Assembly: GCF_010093065.1 (NCBI RefSeq)
Contig: NZ_CP048113.1
Span: 5,518,001 to 5,582,000, forward strand
Origin: Chitinophaga agri
GTDB lineage: Bacteria; Bacteroidota; Bacteroidia; Chitinophagales; Chitinophagaceae
Length of the DNA stretch: 64,000 bases
Reading direction: 5' to 3'
Shown: positions 27,451-35,477 of the stretch, piece after piece
Position numbering within the stretch: position 1 is the first letter of the stretch
How the letters are laid out: each line of letters starts with the position of its first letter
Translations under genes and position numbers: made by a program
Notes under the pieces: generated by a model
The model's database searches: none
What the model was told of the DNA's origin: nothing
Seen by the model: the letters and a program-made list of their open reading frames with translations, nothing else

Positions 27451-29589
27451 TCAGGCCTTTTCTATCTCCGGTTCAAATGCTGCATTCAATATTAGCTTTC
27501 CCTCAGTATCGCCTGTTGTACCAGGTACTTTCCAGCCTTTTATTTTGCCTGTCTTTCCTTTTGTCAGCAGATCGGTCATTTGTTTGTCAGTGAGTTTTTT
27601 ACCGAAGACCTCAAATGGTACCTTGAATCCGCATACATGGAAGTTAGCGCAACCGTATGCGGTATTCCCTTTCTTTAAAGGATGAGATTTGCATTTCGGA
27701 CATTGCTGTTCTTCAATAGCGACAGCTTTCTTTGCTTCTTTGGGTTTTGCCTCTTTTTTAGGCTTTTCATCCTTCTCTTTCTCTGTCACTTCAGGTTGGT
27801 CATGTTTTACGATGATCACCTTGTAATTAGCGGTTTTAACTTCAATCGTCAGGTCTATTACCATCTGGATCAGCTCCTGTTTGAAGGTCTCCATGGCATA
27901 TTCTCCTTTCTCTATGAGGCGCAGTTTACGTTCCCATATACCAGTCAGCTCCGGGCTTTTCAGCAGTTCAGTCTGAATAGTATCAATGAGGTCCATTCCT
28001 GTCTGTGTGGCAAAGATATTCTTCTTACGTTTCTCAATGTATTTTCGGCGGAAGAGTGTTTCAATGATATTGGCGCGGGTCGAAGGACGACCGATACCAT
28101 TATCCTTCAATAGCTCGCGCATCTCGTCGTCATCTACCTGTTTACCCGCGGTTTCCATTGCACGCAGCAATGTAGCTTCCGTAAAGGCTTTAGGTGGCGT
28201 CGTTTTCCCCTGGTGGATCCTGGGTGTATGCGGACCGCTTTCGCCTACCTCAAATACCGGCAGGATCTTTTCTTCTTCCTCTCCCTCTTTTTTAGGTGCT
28301 ACATCATTTGCATATACTTCCTTCCAACCCGGTTCCAATATTTGTTTACCGGTTACTTTAAACTCTACCTGACCGACTTTCCCTAACACGGTCGTATTAG
28401 CAATTTTACACTCCGGATAGAAAGCGGCTATAAAGCGTCTTGCTACCAGATCATAAATGCGCTTTTCTTCCATGCCCAGATTGGATGGGTATACGCCTGT
28501 AGGAATAATAGCATGGTGATCAGTCACCTTTTTATCATCGAAGACCGTCTTCAGTTTGGGAATAGGCTTCGCCAGTATGGGCGCCGTCAGTGCGGCATAA
28601 GGAGTAAGGTCCTGCATAATACCTGCAATTTTCGGATGCAGGTCTTCAGAGAGGTAGGTGGTATCTACCCTGGGGTAGGTCACCAGTTTCTTTTCATACA
28701 GGTTCTGGATGTACTTCAGGGTATCGTCTGCTGAGTAGGCGTATTTCTTATTCGCTTCCACCTGTAAGGCCGTAAGGTCAAATAGTTTGGGATTACCTTC
28801 TTTACCTTCTTTCCTTTCAAAGGAGGTGACTTCAAAAGGATGTTCTTTCAGATAAGTAAGTCCTTTTTCGGCTCTGTCCAGTACCTTGATACGATCGATG
28901 GTAGCGGTAAATTCCACTTCCCGGTACAGGGTTTTTAACTCCCAGTATTCTTCTGAAACGAATGCATTGATCTCTTTCTGCCTGGCCACGATCATCGCCA
29001 GGGTAGGAGTCTGTACCCTCCCAATGGAGAGTACAGTCTTTCCCATAGCAAATTTCTTGGTAAACAGCCGGGTGGCATTCATGCCCAGTAGCCAGTCACC
29101 GATGGCTCTGGCACTGCCGGCTGCATACAGATTGTTATATTGGTCTGCGTCTTTGAGGCGCTGAAATCCTTCACGGATCGCTTCTTCTGTCAGGGAGGAT
29201 ATCCACAGCCGTTTTACAGGTGCGGTACATTGGGCTTTGAGTAACACCCATCGCTGGATGAGCTCTCCTTCCTGGCCAGCATCCCCGCAGTTGATCACTT
29301 CTTCACATTGCTGAACGAGTTGCTCAATGATCTTAAACTGTTTCTGCACGCCTGCATTGTCAATGAGCTTGATGCCGAAGCTGCTTGGGATCATGGGTAG
29401 ATCCTCCAGTCGCCAGAACTTCCATTGATCTGTATAGTCCTGGGGTTCCTTCAGGGTACAGAAATGTCCAAAGGTCCAGGTTACCTGGTACCCATTGCCT
29501 TCGTAATATCCTTCCTTGCGTTGTTTTGCGCCAATGACTTCGGCAATGTCTCTGGCAACACTCGGTTTTTCAGCGATGCAAACCTTCAT
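27451..29589 (-). CDS. topB: DNA topoisomerase III
   Basis: This 712-residue type IA topoisomerase has the TOPRIM domain at the N-terminus (KVCIAEKPSVARDIA; NCGDAGQEGELI at 100-111 with its acidic metal residues), RVQTPTLA, and catalytic Y305 in TYPRVDTTYLSEDL. One C-terminal zinc ribbon-like module (CPKCKSHPLKKGNTAYGC) is followed by a conserved KTGKIKGW end. It relaxes and decatenates DNA by single-strand passage. I use the ATG at 29589; a TTG two codons earlier is the other option. Plasmid-borne TopB is common, but nothing here suggests mobility. Confidence 0.95.
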   Translation of the reverse strand: MKVCIAEKPSVARDIAEVIGAKQRKEGYYEGNGYQVTWTFGHFCTLKEPQDYTDQWKFWRLEDLPMIPSSFGIKLIDNAGVQKQFKIIEQLVQQCEEVINCGDAGQEGELIQRWVLLKAQCTAPVKRLWISSLTEEAIREGFQRLKDADQYNNLYAAGSARAIGDWLLGMNATRLFTKKFAMGKTVLSIGRVQTPTLAMIVARQKEINAFVSEEYWELKTLYREVEFTATIDRIKVLDRAEKGLTYLKEHPFEVTSFERKEGKEGNPKLFDLTALQVEANKKYAYSADDTLKYIQNLYEKKLVTYPRVDTTYLSEDLHPKIAGIMQDLTPYAALTAPILAKPIPKLKTVFDDKKVTDHHAIIPTGVYPSNLGMEEKRIYDLVARRFIAAFYPECKIANTTVLGKVGQVEFKVTGKQILEPGWKEVYANDVAPKKEGEEEEKILPVFEVGESGPHTPRIHQGKTTPPKAFTEATLLRAMETAGKQVDDDEMRELLKDNGIGRPSTRANIIETLFRRKYIEKRKKNIFATQTGMDLIDTIQTELLKSPELTGIWERKLRLIEKGEYAMETFKQELIQMVIDLTIEVKTANYKVIIVKHDQPEVTEKEKDEKPKKEAKPKEAKKAVAIEEQQCPKCKSHPLKKGNTAYGCANFHVCGFKVPFEVFGKKLTDKQMTDLLTKGKTGKIKGWKVPGTTGDTEGKLILNAAFEPEIEKA

Positions 29590-29634
29590 AGTCAATTAAA
29601 CAGGGAAGCAAATATCCGATAAATAGCTAAGAAG

Positions 29635-31305
29635 CTATTTAACTTCCGCAAGGTATTTATGCACAAAGCTGATCGCCATAGATCCTTCACCAACAGCAGC
29701 GGCTACTCTGTTCATAGCAGATGCCCGCACATCTCCTGCTGCAAAGATACCCGGACAGCTGGTTTCCAGCAGATAAGGATCTCTGTCCTGTTTCCAGATG
29801 CGTTTGAAGGCCTCACAATTATGCAGATCTCCACCAGTTTTTATAAAGCCTTTTTCATCTTTGATGATGTCCAGTGCTATCCATTCGGTGTAAGGTTTAG
29901 CACCTATAAAGATATACAGTGCATCTGCCCGTACTTCTTTCTGTTCTTTCGTGTCAATATTGCAAAGTACGAGCTCTCCCAATTTGTCGTGACCTCTGGC
30001 CTCGGCAATCTCCGTTTTAGGGCAGATCGTAATATTAGGTACGCCGGCAATCTGTTCGATCAGGTAGGCAGACATTGTACTGTTCAGGTCCTCCCGGCGG
30101 ATAATGATGTATACGTTTTTAGCAAATTTGGAAAGATACATAGCAGCCTGTCCTGCAGAGTTACCACCACCGACTATATACACCTCCATACCTGTACAGG
30201 CAGCGGCTTCTGTCATGGCTGCACCATAATACACACCTGCGCCGGTGAAGTCAGGAACCCCTTTGGTCTCAAGCTGACGGTAATCAACACCCGTTGTAAT
30301 GATGACTGCACGGGTATTTATTTCCGTACCATCTTCCAGCAGGATCTTTTTATAGCCATCTTTTTGGGTAATGTCCTTTACCGACTGTGGTGTGATCAGT
30401 TCAGTACCCAGACGGGTCGCCTGCGCAATCGCTCTTCTGGTCAGTTCCGCGCCACTCAGCCCACTGGGGAACCCAAGATAGTTTTCAATACGGGAACTTG
30501 TACCCGCCTGTCCACCAGGGGCACGTCGTTCTATTAGCAGTGTTTTGAGTCCTTCAGAAGCGCCGTAAACGCCTGCCGCCAGCCCTGCAGGGCCCGCGCC
30601 GATGATCACCACATCATACACATCCAGCTTTACCTGCGGATTTAAACCTACTTTGCTGGCAATCTCCATAATAGAAGGATTGGAGAGGTAGGTGCCATCT
30701 TCAAAGAATACCAGTGGCACGTCCTTGATCGTAAGATCATTCAGCGATAACAGTCTTGCTGCTTCATCTGAGTTCTGTACATCCAGCCACTGATAGGGGA
30801 TGAGATTTCCTGCCAGAAAGTCTTTTACACTGTGTGACTTTGGAGAGAACTGGTAGCCTACCACCTTGATGCCTCTGAAGTCTGGTTTATAAACGCTCTG
30901 CCAGTTGCCCAGCAGGTCATCCAGCACAGGATAAAGCCTTTCTTCCGGCGGACTCCATGGTTTCACCAGGTAATAGTCCAGCTGCACAGAATTGATCGCT
31001 TTTATTGCCGCATCTGTATCAGAATAGGCGGTCAGCAATACTCTGCGTGCATCCGGATAGTACTCCATCGCTCTTTCCAGGAAATCAACACCTTCCATTT
31101 CAGGCATACGCTGATCTGAAATGAACATGGCGACTGTTTCCCCTTTATTTTTTAATTCCAGTAAAGACTCCAGTGCTTCACTGATAACGGTTGTACTGAT
31201 GATCCTGTATTGATCACGGTATTGACTTTTGAGATCTCTGACAAGCGCACGTAACACCTGTGGATCGTCGTCAATACAGAGAATATAAGGTAAGTTCTGA
31301 TTCAT
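29635..31305 (-). CDS. Receiver fused to glutaredoxin-like and thioredoxin-reductase-like domains
   Basis: This is a 556-residue fusion. Residues 1-125 are a receiver (D12/D13, acceptor D64 in FISDQRMPEMEG, K115 before P116). Residues ~145-225 look like a glutaredoxin fold (VPLVFFEDGTYLSNPS) in which SPKSHS replaces the usual CxxC. Residues ~230-556 are a thioredoxin-reductase-like flavoprotein with FAD motif GAGPAG (236-241), NAD(P)H motif GGGNSAGQ (379-386) and GDVRASAMNRVAAAVGEG. The redox CxxC expected near 360-370 is missing. The kinase encoded 65 bases upstream is its likely partner. Substrate is unknown. Confidence 0.88.
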   Translation of the reverse strand: MNQNLPYILCIDDDPQVLRALVRDLKSQYRDQYRIISTTVISEALESLLELKNKGETVAMFISDQRMPEMEGVDFLERAMEYYPDARRVLLTAYSDTDAAIKAINSVQLDYYLVKPWSPPEERLYPVLDDLLGNWQSVYKPDFRGIKVVGYQFSPKSHSVKDFLAGNLIPYQWLDVQNSDEAARLLSLNDLTIKDVPLVFFEDGTYLSNPSIMEIASKVGLNPQVKLDVYDVVIIGAGPAGLAAGVYGASEGLKTLLIERRAPGGQAGTSSRIENYLGFPSGLSGAELTRRAIAQATRLGTELITPQSVKDITQKDGYKKILLEDGTEINTRAVIITTGVDYRQLETKGVPDFTGAGVYYGAAMTEAAACTGMEVYIVGGGNSAGQAAMYLSKFAKNVYIIIRREDLNSTMSAYLIEQIAGVPNITICPKTEIAEARGHDKLGELVLCNIDTKEQKEVRADALYIFIGAKPYTEWIALDIIKDEKGFIKTGGDLHNCEAFKRIWKQDRDPYLLETSCPGIFAAGDVRASAMNRVAAAVGEGSMAISFVHKYLAEVK

Positions 31306-31370
31306 AATATTTCTGTTCTTAAAATGGCATAAGTCAATTCAAAATTAACTTATATAAACTTCAGTTTCAC

Positions 31371-32777
31371 CTATCCCTGGATGGGAAGAGATACAATAAA
31401 ACGTGTCTCTCCCGGTTTGGATTCTGCTTTCAGATATCCTTTGTGCTGGCGTACGATCTGTGATACGATGTCCAGTCCCAACCCCGTTCCCTTGCCAGGA
31501 TCTTTTGTTGTAAAGAACGGGTCAAAAATCCTTTCTAAAATGTGTGCTGGTATGCCCGGACCATCATCTGTGATGATGACTTTAAGACAATCTTTATCCC
31601 TTTCTGTTTTGATGGTCAGTTTACCTTTTTTGTTTACCTCCATGGCATCAAGGGCATTATCAATGATGTTGGTCCATACCTGGTTTAATTCTCCGATCAG
31701 GGCACGCAGGGGAGGCAAACTGGTATCGTATTGTTCAGTCACCTCAATATTCCCTTTGCGTATTTTGTATTGCAGAATGGATAGTGTGGTGCGCAGGCCA
31801 TCATGGATGTTGGTCAGCTGCTTGTCATATCCCTGGTCCATGTGGGTGAATGTTTTCACGGAACCTACAAGATCAGCGATACGTTTGGAGGCTTCTTCAA
31901 TATCAGAGACGATCTTTTCTGTGATCAGGTTGTTGTTGATCCAGTTGAATACCGGAGATACATCTTTCGCTCCCAGTTTTTGTTTGAAAGTATCGAGATC
32001 GTCAATGGTGAAACCAAATTCTACAAAATTTTCGGCCAGCTCTGCACTGTTTTCCACATCCAGGTCATCCAGCCAGTCCGTGAGGTCGTCTTCCATTTGT
32101 GAACGCTGAATGAGTGTCAGTGGTGTTTTATGTGTATTATGCTTGGATAATATTTCAAACATCTTCTCTTTTACAAGATCAATGGCAGCTTCATCCATTT
32201 TTATCTCCATGATCTTTTTAAAGAATTCTGGTTGTAACTGCAGGTGTTTCTTCATAGAATGAGCCCCACGTACAACGGCTGCGGCAGGATTATTTAGCTC
32301 ATGTGCCAGTCCAGCGGAGAGTTTACCCAACGCCATCATCTTTTCACCCTGACGAATGAAAGAGGTGTAATCACGTACACGATTGGTCATGATATGTACA
32401 AGCGCCTGCGTCAGTTCAAAGTGATGCCTGATCATGGGCTCTATTTTGTCCATGGGCAGGGTGTATATAATCACGTCACCAATGGCTTCACCCGCCACAG
32501 ACGAAGTCATTCCGCGTGAGAATGGCAGGTAGCCAAGGATACGCCCTGACTCAGCGATCATCAGTTCCCGCAGTTCGTTATTCTGCATCTGACATATTCT
32601 GATTTCGCCTGATAATATTACATGTGTGCCGGTCATTGGTTCGCCTACATTAAAAGCGAATGACCCTGCTGGTATCTCTCTGCGTTCACTGTTGTCAATG
32701 AACCATTGCAGCTGGTTATCGGGTACGCCATGAAGTGTTTCAATAGCGCGCATCCACTCAACGGTGATAGTAGTCAT
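31371..32777 (-). CDS. cNMP-binding-domain histidine kinase
   Basis: This 468-residue soluble kinase opens with a Crp-like cyclic-nucleotide-binding fold (~15-130; IPAGSFAFNVGEPMTGTHVILSGE is split by the usual glycines). HisKA follows with H159 in AGLAHELNNPAAA, then a long helical insert (170-300), and an ATPase domain with N374, DDGPGI (404-409) and GKGTGLGLDIV. It has no membrane segment, so it senses a cytoplasmic or membrane-surface signal. The next gene encodes a receiver fused to redox domains, the natural target. Whether the Crp-like fold binds a nucleotide is not clear. Confidence 0.9.
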   Translation of the reverse strand: MTTITVEWMRAIETLHGVPDNQLQWFIDNSERREIPAGSFAFNVGEPMTGTHVILSGEIRICQMQNNELRELMIAESGRILGYLPFSRGMTSSVAGEAIGDVIIYTLPMDKIEPMIRHHFELTQALVHIMTNRVRDYTSFIRQGEKMMALGKLSAGLAHELNNPAAAVVRGAHSMKKHLQLQPEFFKKIMEIKMDEAAIDLVKEKMFEILSKHNTHKTPLTLIQRSQMEDDLTDWLDDLDVENSAELAENFVEFGFTIDDLDTFKQKLGAKDVSPVFNWINNNLITEKIVSDIEEASKRIADLVGSVKTFTHMDQGYDKQLTNIHDGLRTTLSILQYKIRKGNIEVTEQYDTSLPPLRALIGELNQVWTNIIDNALDAMEVNKKGKLTIKTERDKDCLKVIITDDGPGIPAHILERIFDPFFTTKDPGKGTGLGLDIVSQIVRQHKGYLKAESKPGETRFIVSLPIQG

Positions 32778-32899
32778 GGAACTTTGATTATTGGGCAGAA
32801 AGGTACTTATTATTCGGGTACGATTTTCAGGAGATCATTGTACGGATCCTAGGAAAAATAGGATAAATCAGAGGAGGAGTTATGGGGATTGCTTTTAAT

Positions 32900-32964
32900 A
32901 TAAGAAGGATGCCTCGTGCTGGTTGCGCATTTGACGCATAATCAGCACAAGACACCCTTCTTAT
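32900..32964. terminator. Long imperfect hairpin downstream of the esterase gene
   Basis: The arms 32900-32931 and ~32933-32964 pair over most of their length, with a few bulges; the tips read ATAAGAAGG and CCTTCTTAT. It starts 12 bases beyond the minus-strand esterase stop and probably acts as its terminator, although there is no long T-run. Confidence 0.6.
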
Positions 32965-32975
32965 GATCAGGAATA

Positions 32976-34025
32976 CTACTTTAAGGCATTTTTGAGTTCT
33001 GCCGCAGCGGCTCTTAGTGCTGATTGTACTGCCGGTACGTCAGCCAATGGGTTCAGCAGCCCGTAGTCATGTATCATCCCTTGTATTCTGACAAGCGTAA
33101 CGGGTACGCCTGCTTCATCCAGTTTACGGGCATATGCTTCTCCTTCATCACGTAGTACGTCATTTTCTGCCGTTTGTACCAATGTAGGGGGTAAACCTTT
33201 CAATTGCTGCAGACTAGCCTGTAATGGTGCTGCATAGATCTCTTTACGTTGTGTTTTTGGAACGTAGTTATCCCAAAACCATATCATCATGTTTTTAGTG
33301 AGAAAGCGGGACGTTGCAAACTGGTTGTATGAAACCGTTTCAAAGTTAGCGTCCGTCACCGGCCAGAAGAGTAGCTGGAACTTCAGTTCAGGTCCTTTCT
33401 TGTCTTTCGCCATCAGTGCCGTGGCGGCGGTGAGGTTGCCTCCTGCGCTGTTGCCAACTACGGCAAGACGTGTACCGTCAATGTTTACTTCGGCACCGTG
33501 AGCCGCAATCCATTTGGTAGCAGCATAGGTTTCGTTAAGTGCCACCGGATATTTTACTTCCGGGGAGCGACTGTACTCTACAAATACTGCGGCTACACCA
33601 GCATACACTACCAGGTCCCTTACAAAGCGCTGGTGGGTTGGGAAATCGCCCAGCACCCATCCTCCGCCATGAAAGAACATGAAGGCCGGTAATGGTGTTG
33701 TTACACCAGAGGGGCGTACAATAAAGATCTTGACGTTGACGCCATCTTCCGTAATCATCTTTTCTGTAACATCGATTCCTGATAGGTCAACCTTTACCGA
33801 TGATTGTGCTCCTTCAAGTACTTTGCGGGCATCTGCAGCGGTCATTTGTTCCATTGGCTTGCCTCCACCGCTGTTCAGCGCATTCAGAAAGGCTTTTGTA
33901 CGTACTTCTATTGCCGGGTCTTTTGCTGGATCGAGTACTTTGGTCTGTGCCTCTGCATTATTCACTACACTGGCAGCTGCAATCGTACCTGCGGCCAGGA
34001 TGTTCTTCATTGATTGCTTTGTCAT
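32976..34025 (-). CDS. Secreted HSL-family alpha/beta-hydrolase (esterase)
   Basis: This 349-residue protein has a signal peptide ending in AEAQ (residues ~24-27). The oxyanion motif HGGGW is at 119-123 and the nucleophile S193 in GNSAGG, both hallmarks of the hormone-sensitive-lipase (GDSAG-like) family; a late Asp (AENDVLRDEGE) and His (GMIHDYG) complete the triad. These enzymes hydrolyse short acyl or aryl esters. An alternative ATG at residue 6 (34010) would shorten the signal peptide. It is downstream of the AraC gene on the same strand with 158 bases between. Confidence 0.9.
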   Translation of the reverse strand: MTKQSMKNILAAGTIAAASVVNNAEAQTKVLDPAKDPAIEVRTKAFLNALNSGGGKPMEQMTAADARKVLEGAQSSVKVDLSGIDVTEKMITEDGVNVKIFIVRPSGVTTPLPAFMFFHGGGWVLGDFPTHQRFVRDLVVYAGVAAVFVEYSRSPEVKYPVALNETYAATKWIAAHGAEVNIDGTRLAVVGNSAGGNLTAATALMAKDKKGPELKFQLLFWPVTDANFETVSYNQFATSRFLTKNMMIWFWDNYVPKTQRKEIYAAPLQASLQQLKGLPPTLVQTAENDVLRDEGEAYARKLDEAGVPVTLVRIQGMIHDYGLLNPLADVPAVQSALRAAAAELKNALK

Positions 34026-34183
34026 TTGCTTCTATTTATGATGTTTGATAATATCCGCTATCTACAAAGCTATCATATGCGTATGCGGGCGTCAATGGAG
34101 GAATAGTGTGGTCAGTTGTATATTTGGGTGAATAGTGTGTCTGTGCTGACGTGAGAAATAACGTGATGTCAGTATCTGCATCG

Positions 34184-35113
34184 TTAAAGAGTGCTTTCTG
34201 CTGTAACTTCTGTTAATCCCTTTTTAAAGCTGGTAAAGTTCATACCAGAGTTGTTCTTGAAATATTTACTGAAGTGTGAATGATCATCAAACCCCAGCAG
34301 GTAGGCAATTTCCTTCATACTGACATTGGAATGCAAAGCCTGTCTTTTCGCCTCCATGATGATATGTTGTTGTATATGTGAGCTGGCAGGCGTGCCGGTT
34401 ATTTTCTTCACAATCCGGTTCAGATGGTTTGCGGTCACACATAGTTCACTGGCATAATCTGCCACAAATTTCATTGTTCTGAAATGTACTTTTACCAGGG
34501 CAATAAACCGCTGTACCAGTTCTATTTCTTTTGATTGTACCAGTTCGTTGACCCTGATCTGCTGGCGCCGGGAGAAGTAGATGACCAGTATGTTAAGGAG
34601 ACCAGCCAGTACCTCAGAACGTAATAGATAATGGTTAGTATATTCCTTGGACATTTTGGTCATGAGGTCTTCAATCTCGTATTGCATGTCCGCATCTGCT
34701 GCTATAACGGAAAGGCCCGTACCATATATGTGTGTGTCCAGCCATGTGGTACCCATGGTATAGGTGGCCCAGCGATACAGGAAGTCCTGTGAGAAAGAGA
34801 TATAATATCCCCTTGGATCATGCCGGAGGTTACACTGCCTTACCTGTCCGGGTGTAAGACAATAGATCATATTGCTACGGATGGTATGTTGCACTGTGTC
34901 AATACCAATGCAACCCGTACCGTCCTGCATCCAGATGATTTCAAAGTATTGTAGCCGTTCCTGCTGTCCATTTACCAGATGATGGTCTTTCCTGATTGTT
35001 TCCAGTCTGTGAAATTCAAAGTGGTCATTCTTGTCAGCCTTTACTGGTTTACGGGGCGCCTGGGTTGCTGGCATTACATCTGCTACTGTGCCGTATAGGA
35101 TTTTACTGCTCAT
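34184..35113 (-). CDS. AraC-family transcriptional regulator
   Basis: These 309 residues comprise an N-terminal AraC-binding/cupin-like sensory part (~45-185, with CIGIDTVQHTIRSNMIYCLTPG spread over two glycine turns) and a C-terminal AraC DNA-binding domain (~205-300) with MKFVADYASELCVTANHLNRIVKK and the second helix-turn-helix KEIAYLLGFDDHSHFSKYFKN. It probably controls the downstream esterase gene or the divergent sigma-54 regulator; a perfect palindrome lies in the shared intergenic region. The ligand is unknown. Confidence 0.88.
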   Translation of the reverse strand: MSSKILYGTVADVMPATQAPRKPVKADKNDHFEFHRLETIRKDHHLVNGQQERLQYFEIIWMQDGTGCIGIDTVQHTIRSNMIYCLTPGQVRQCNLRHDPRGYYISFSQDFLYRWATYTMGTTWLDTHIYGTGLSVIAADADMQYEIEDLMTKMSKEYTNHYLLRSEVLAGLLNILVIYFSRRQQIRVNELVQSKEIELVQRFIALVKVHFRTMKFVADYASELCVTANHLNRIVKKITGTPASSHIQQHIIMEAKRQALHSNVSMKEIAYLLGFDDHSHFSKYFKNNSGMNFTSFKKGLTEVTAESTL

Positions 35114-35477
35114 AATGTAGTGGTTTCAGTTCGAGGATATAGTATGCTAATCTGGTGCCATGTTGTAAGTTGTTGTTTATTATGCTGTTATGGATGGTGC
35201 GATTTTTCTTTAATAGTCATATATCGTTAATTGGTCACTTTATTATTGGTATTTCAGGACTGAACCGTAGGCTAAAAATGTACTTTCAGCCATAGCAAGG
35301 CAGTTATTCATATTTCGATAATTTTTTGGTAATTTGTTCATATATGAACAATGTTACAAGGAAGGTTGTTCTTTTAAATAACTTATAACCAACTATTTAG
35401 GAGCGTGGCATAACGCTTGACGATAAGACTTATAAAAGTGGCCGTACTGTGCATCACCCGGCGAAAAAAATCACCAC
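35114..35477. other. Divergent regulatory region between AraC and sigma-54 regulator genes
   Basis: This 364-base, AT-rich region holds a perfect 18-base palindrome (35334-35351) and a partial sigma-54 promoter: TGGCA at 35406-35410 followed by TTGA at 35417-35420, spacing GG-N10-GA against the consensus GG-N10-GC. No gene was found in it. Confidence 0.5.
35334..35351. promoter_or_regulatory. Perfect palindrome, candidate operator
   Basis: TTGTTCATATATGAACAA is an 18-base perfect palindrome, flanked by GTAA (35329-35332) and TTAC (35354-35357) that extend the symmetry with one base of offset. Such sites are bound by dimeric repressors. It lies 127 bases before the sigma-54 regulator start and 221 bases before the AraC start. 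Confidence 0.6.

Noticed and set aside
27451..29589. TopB as a marker of an integrated conjugative element
   Set aside because: No relaxase, tra genes, integrase or flanking repeats were seen; TopB is commonly chromosomal in Bacteroidota.
35406..35420. Sigma-54 promoter upstream of the four-GAF activator
   Set aside because: The -12 element reads GA instead of GC, so it is noted in the intergenic entry but not called as a promoter.
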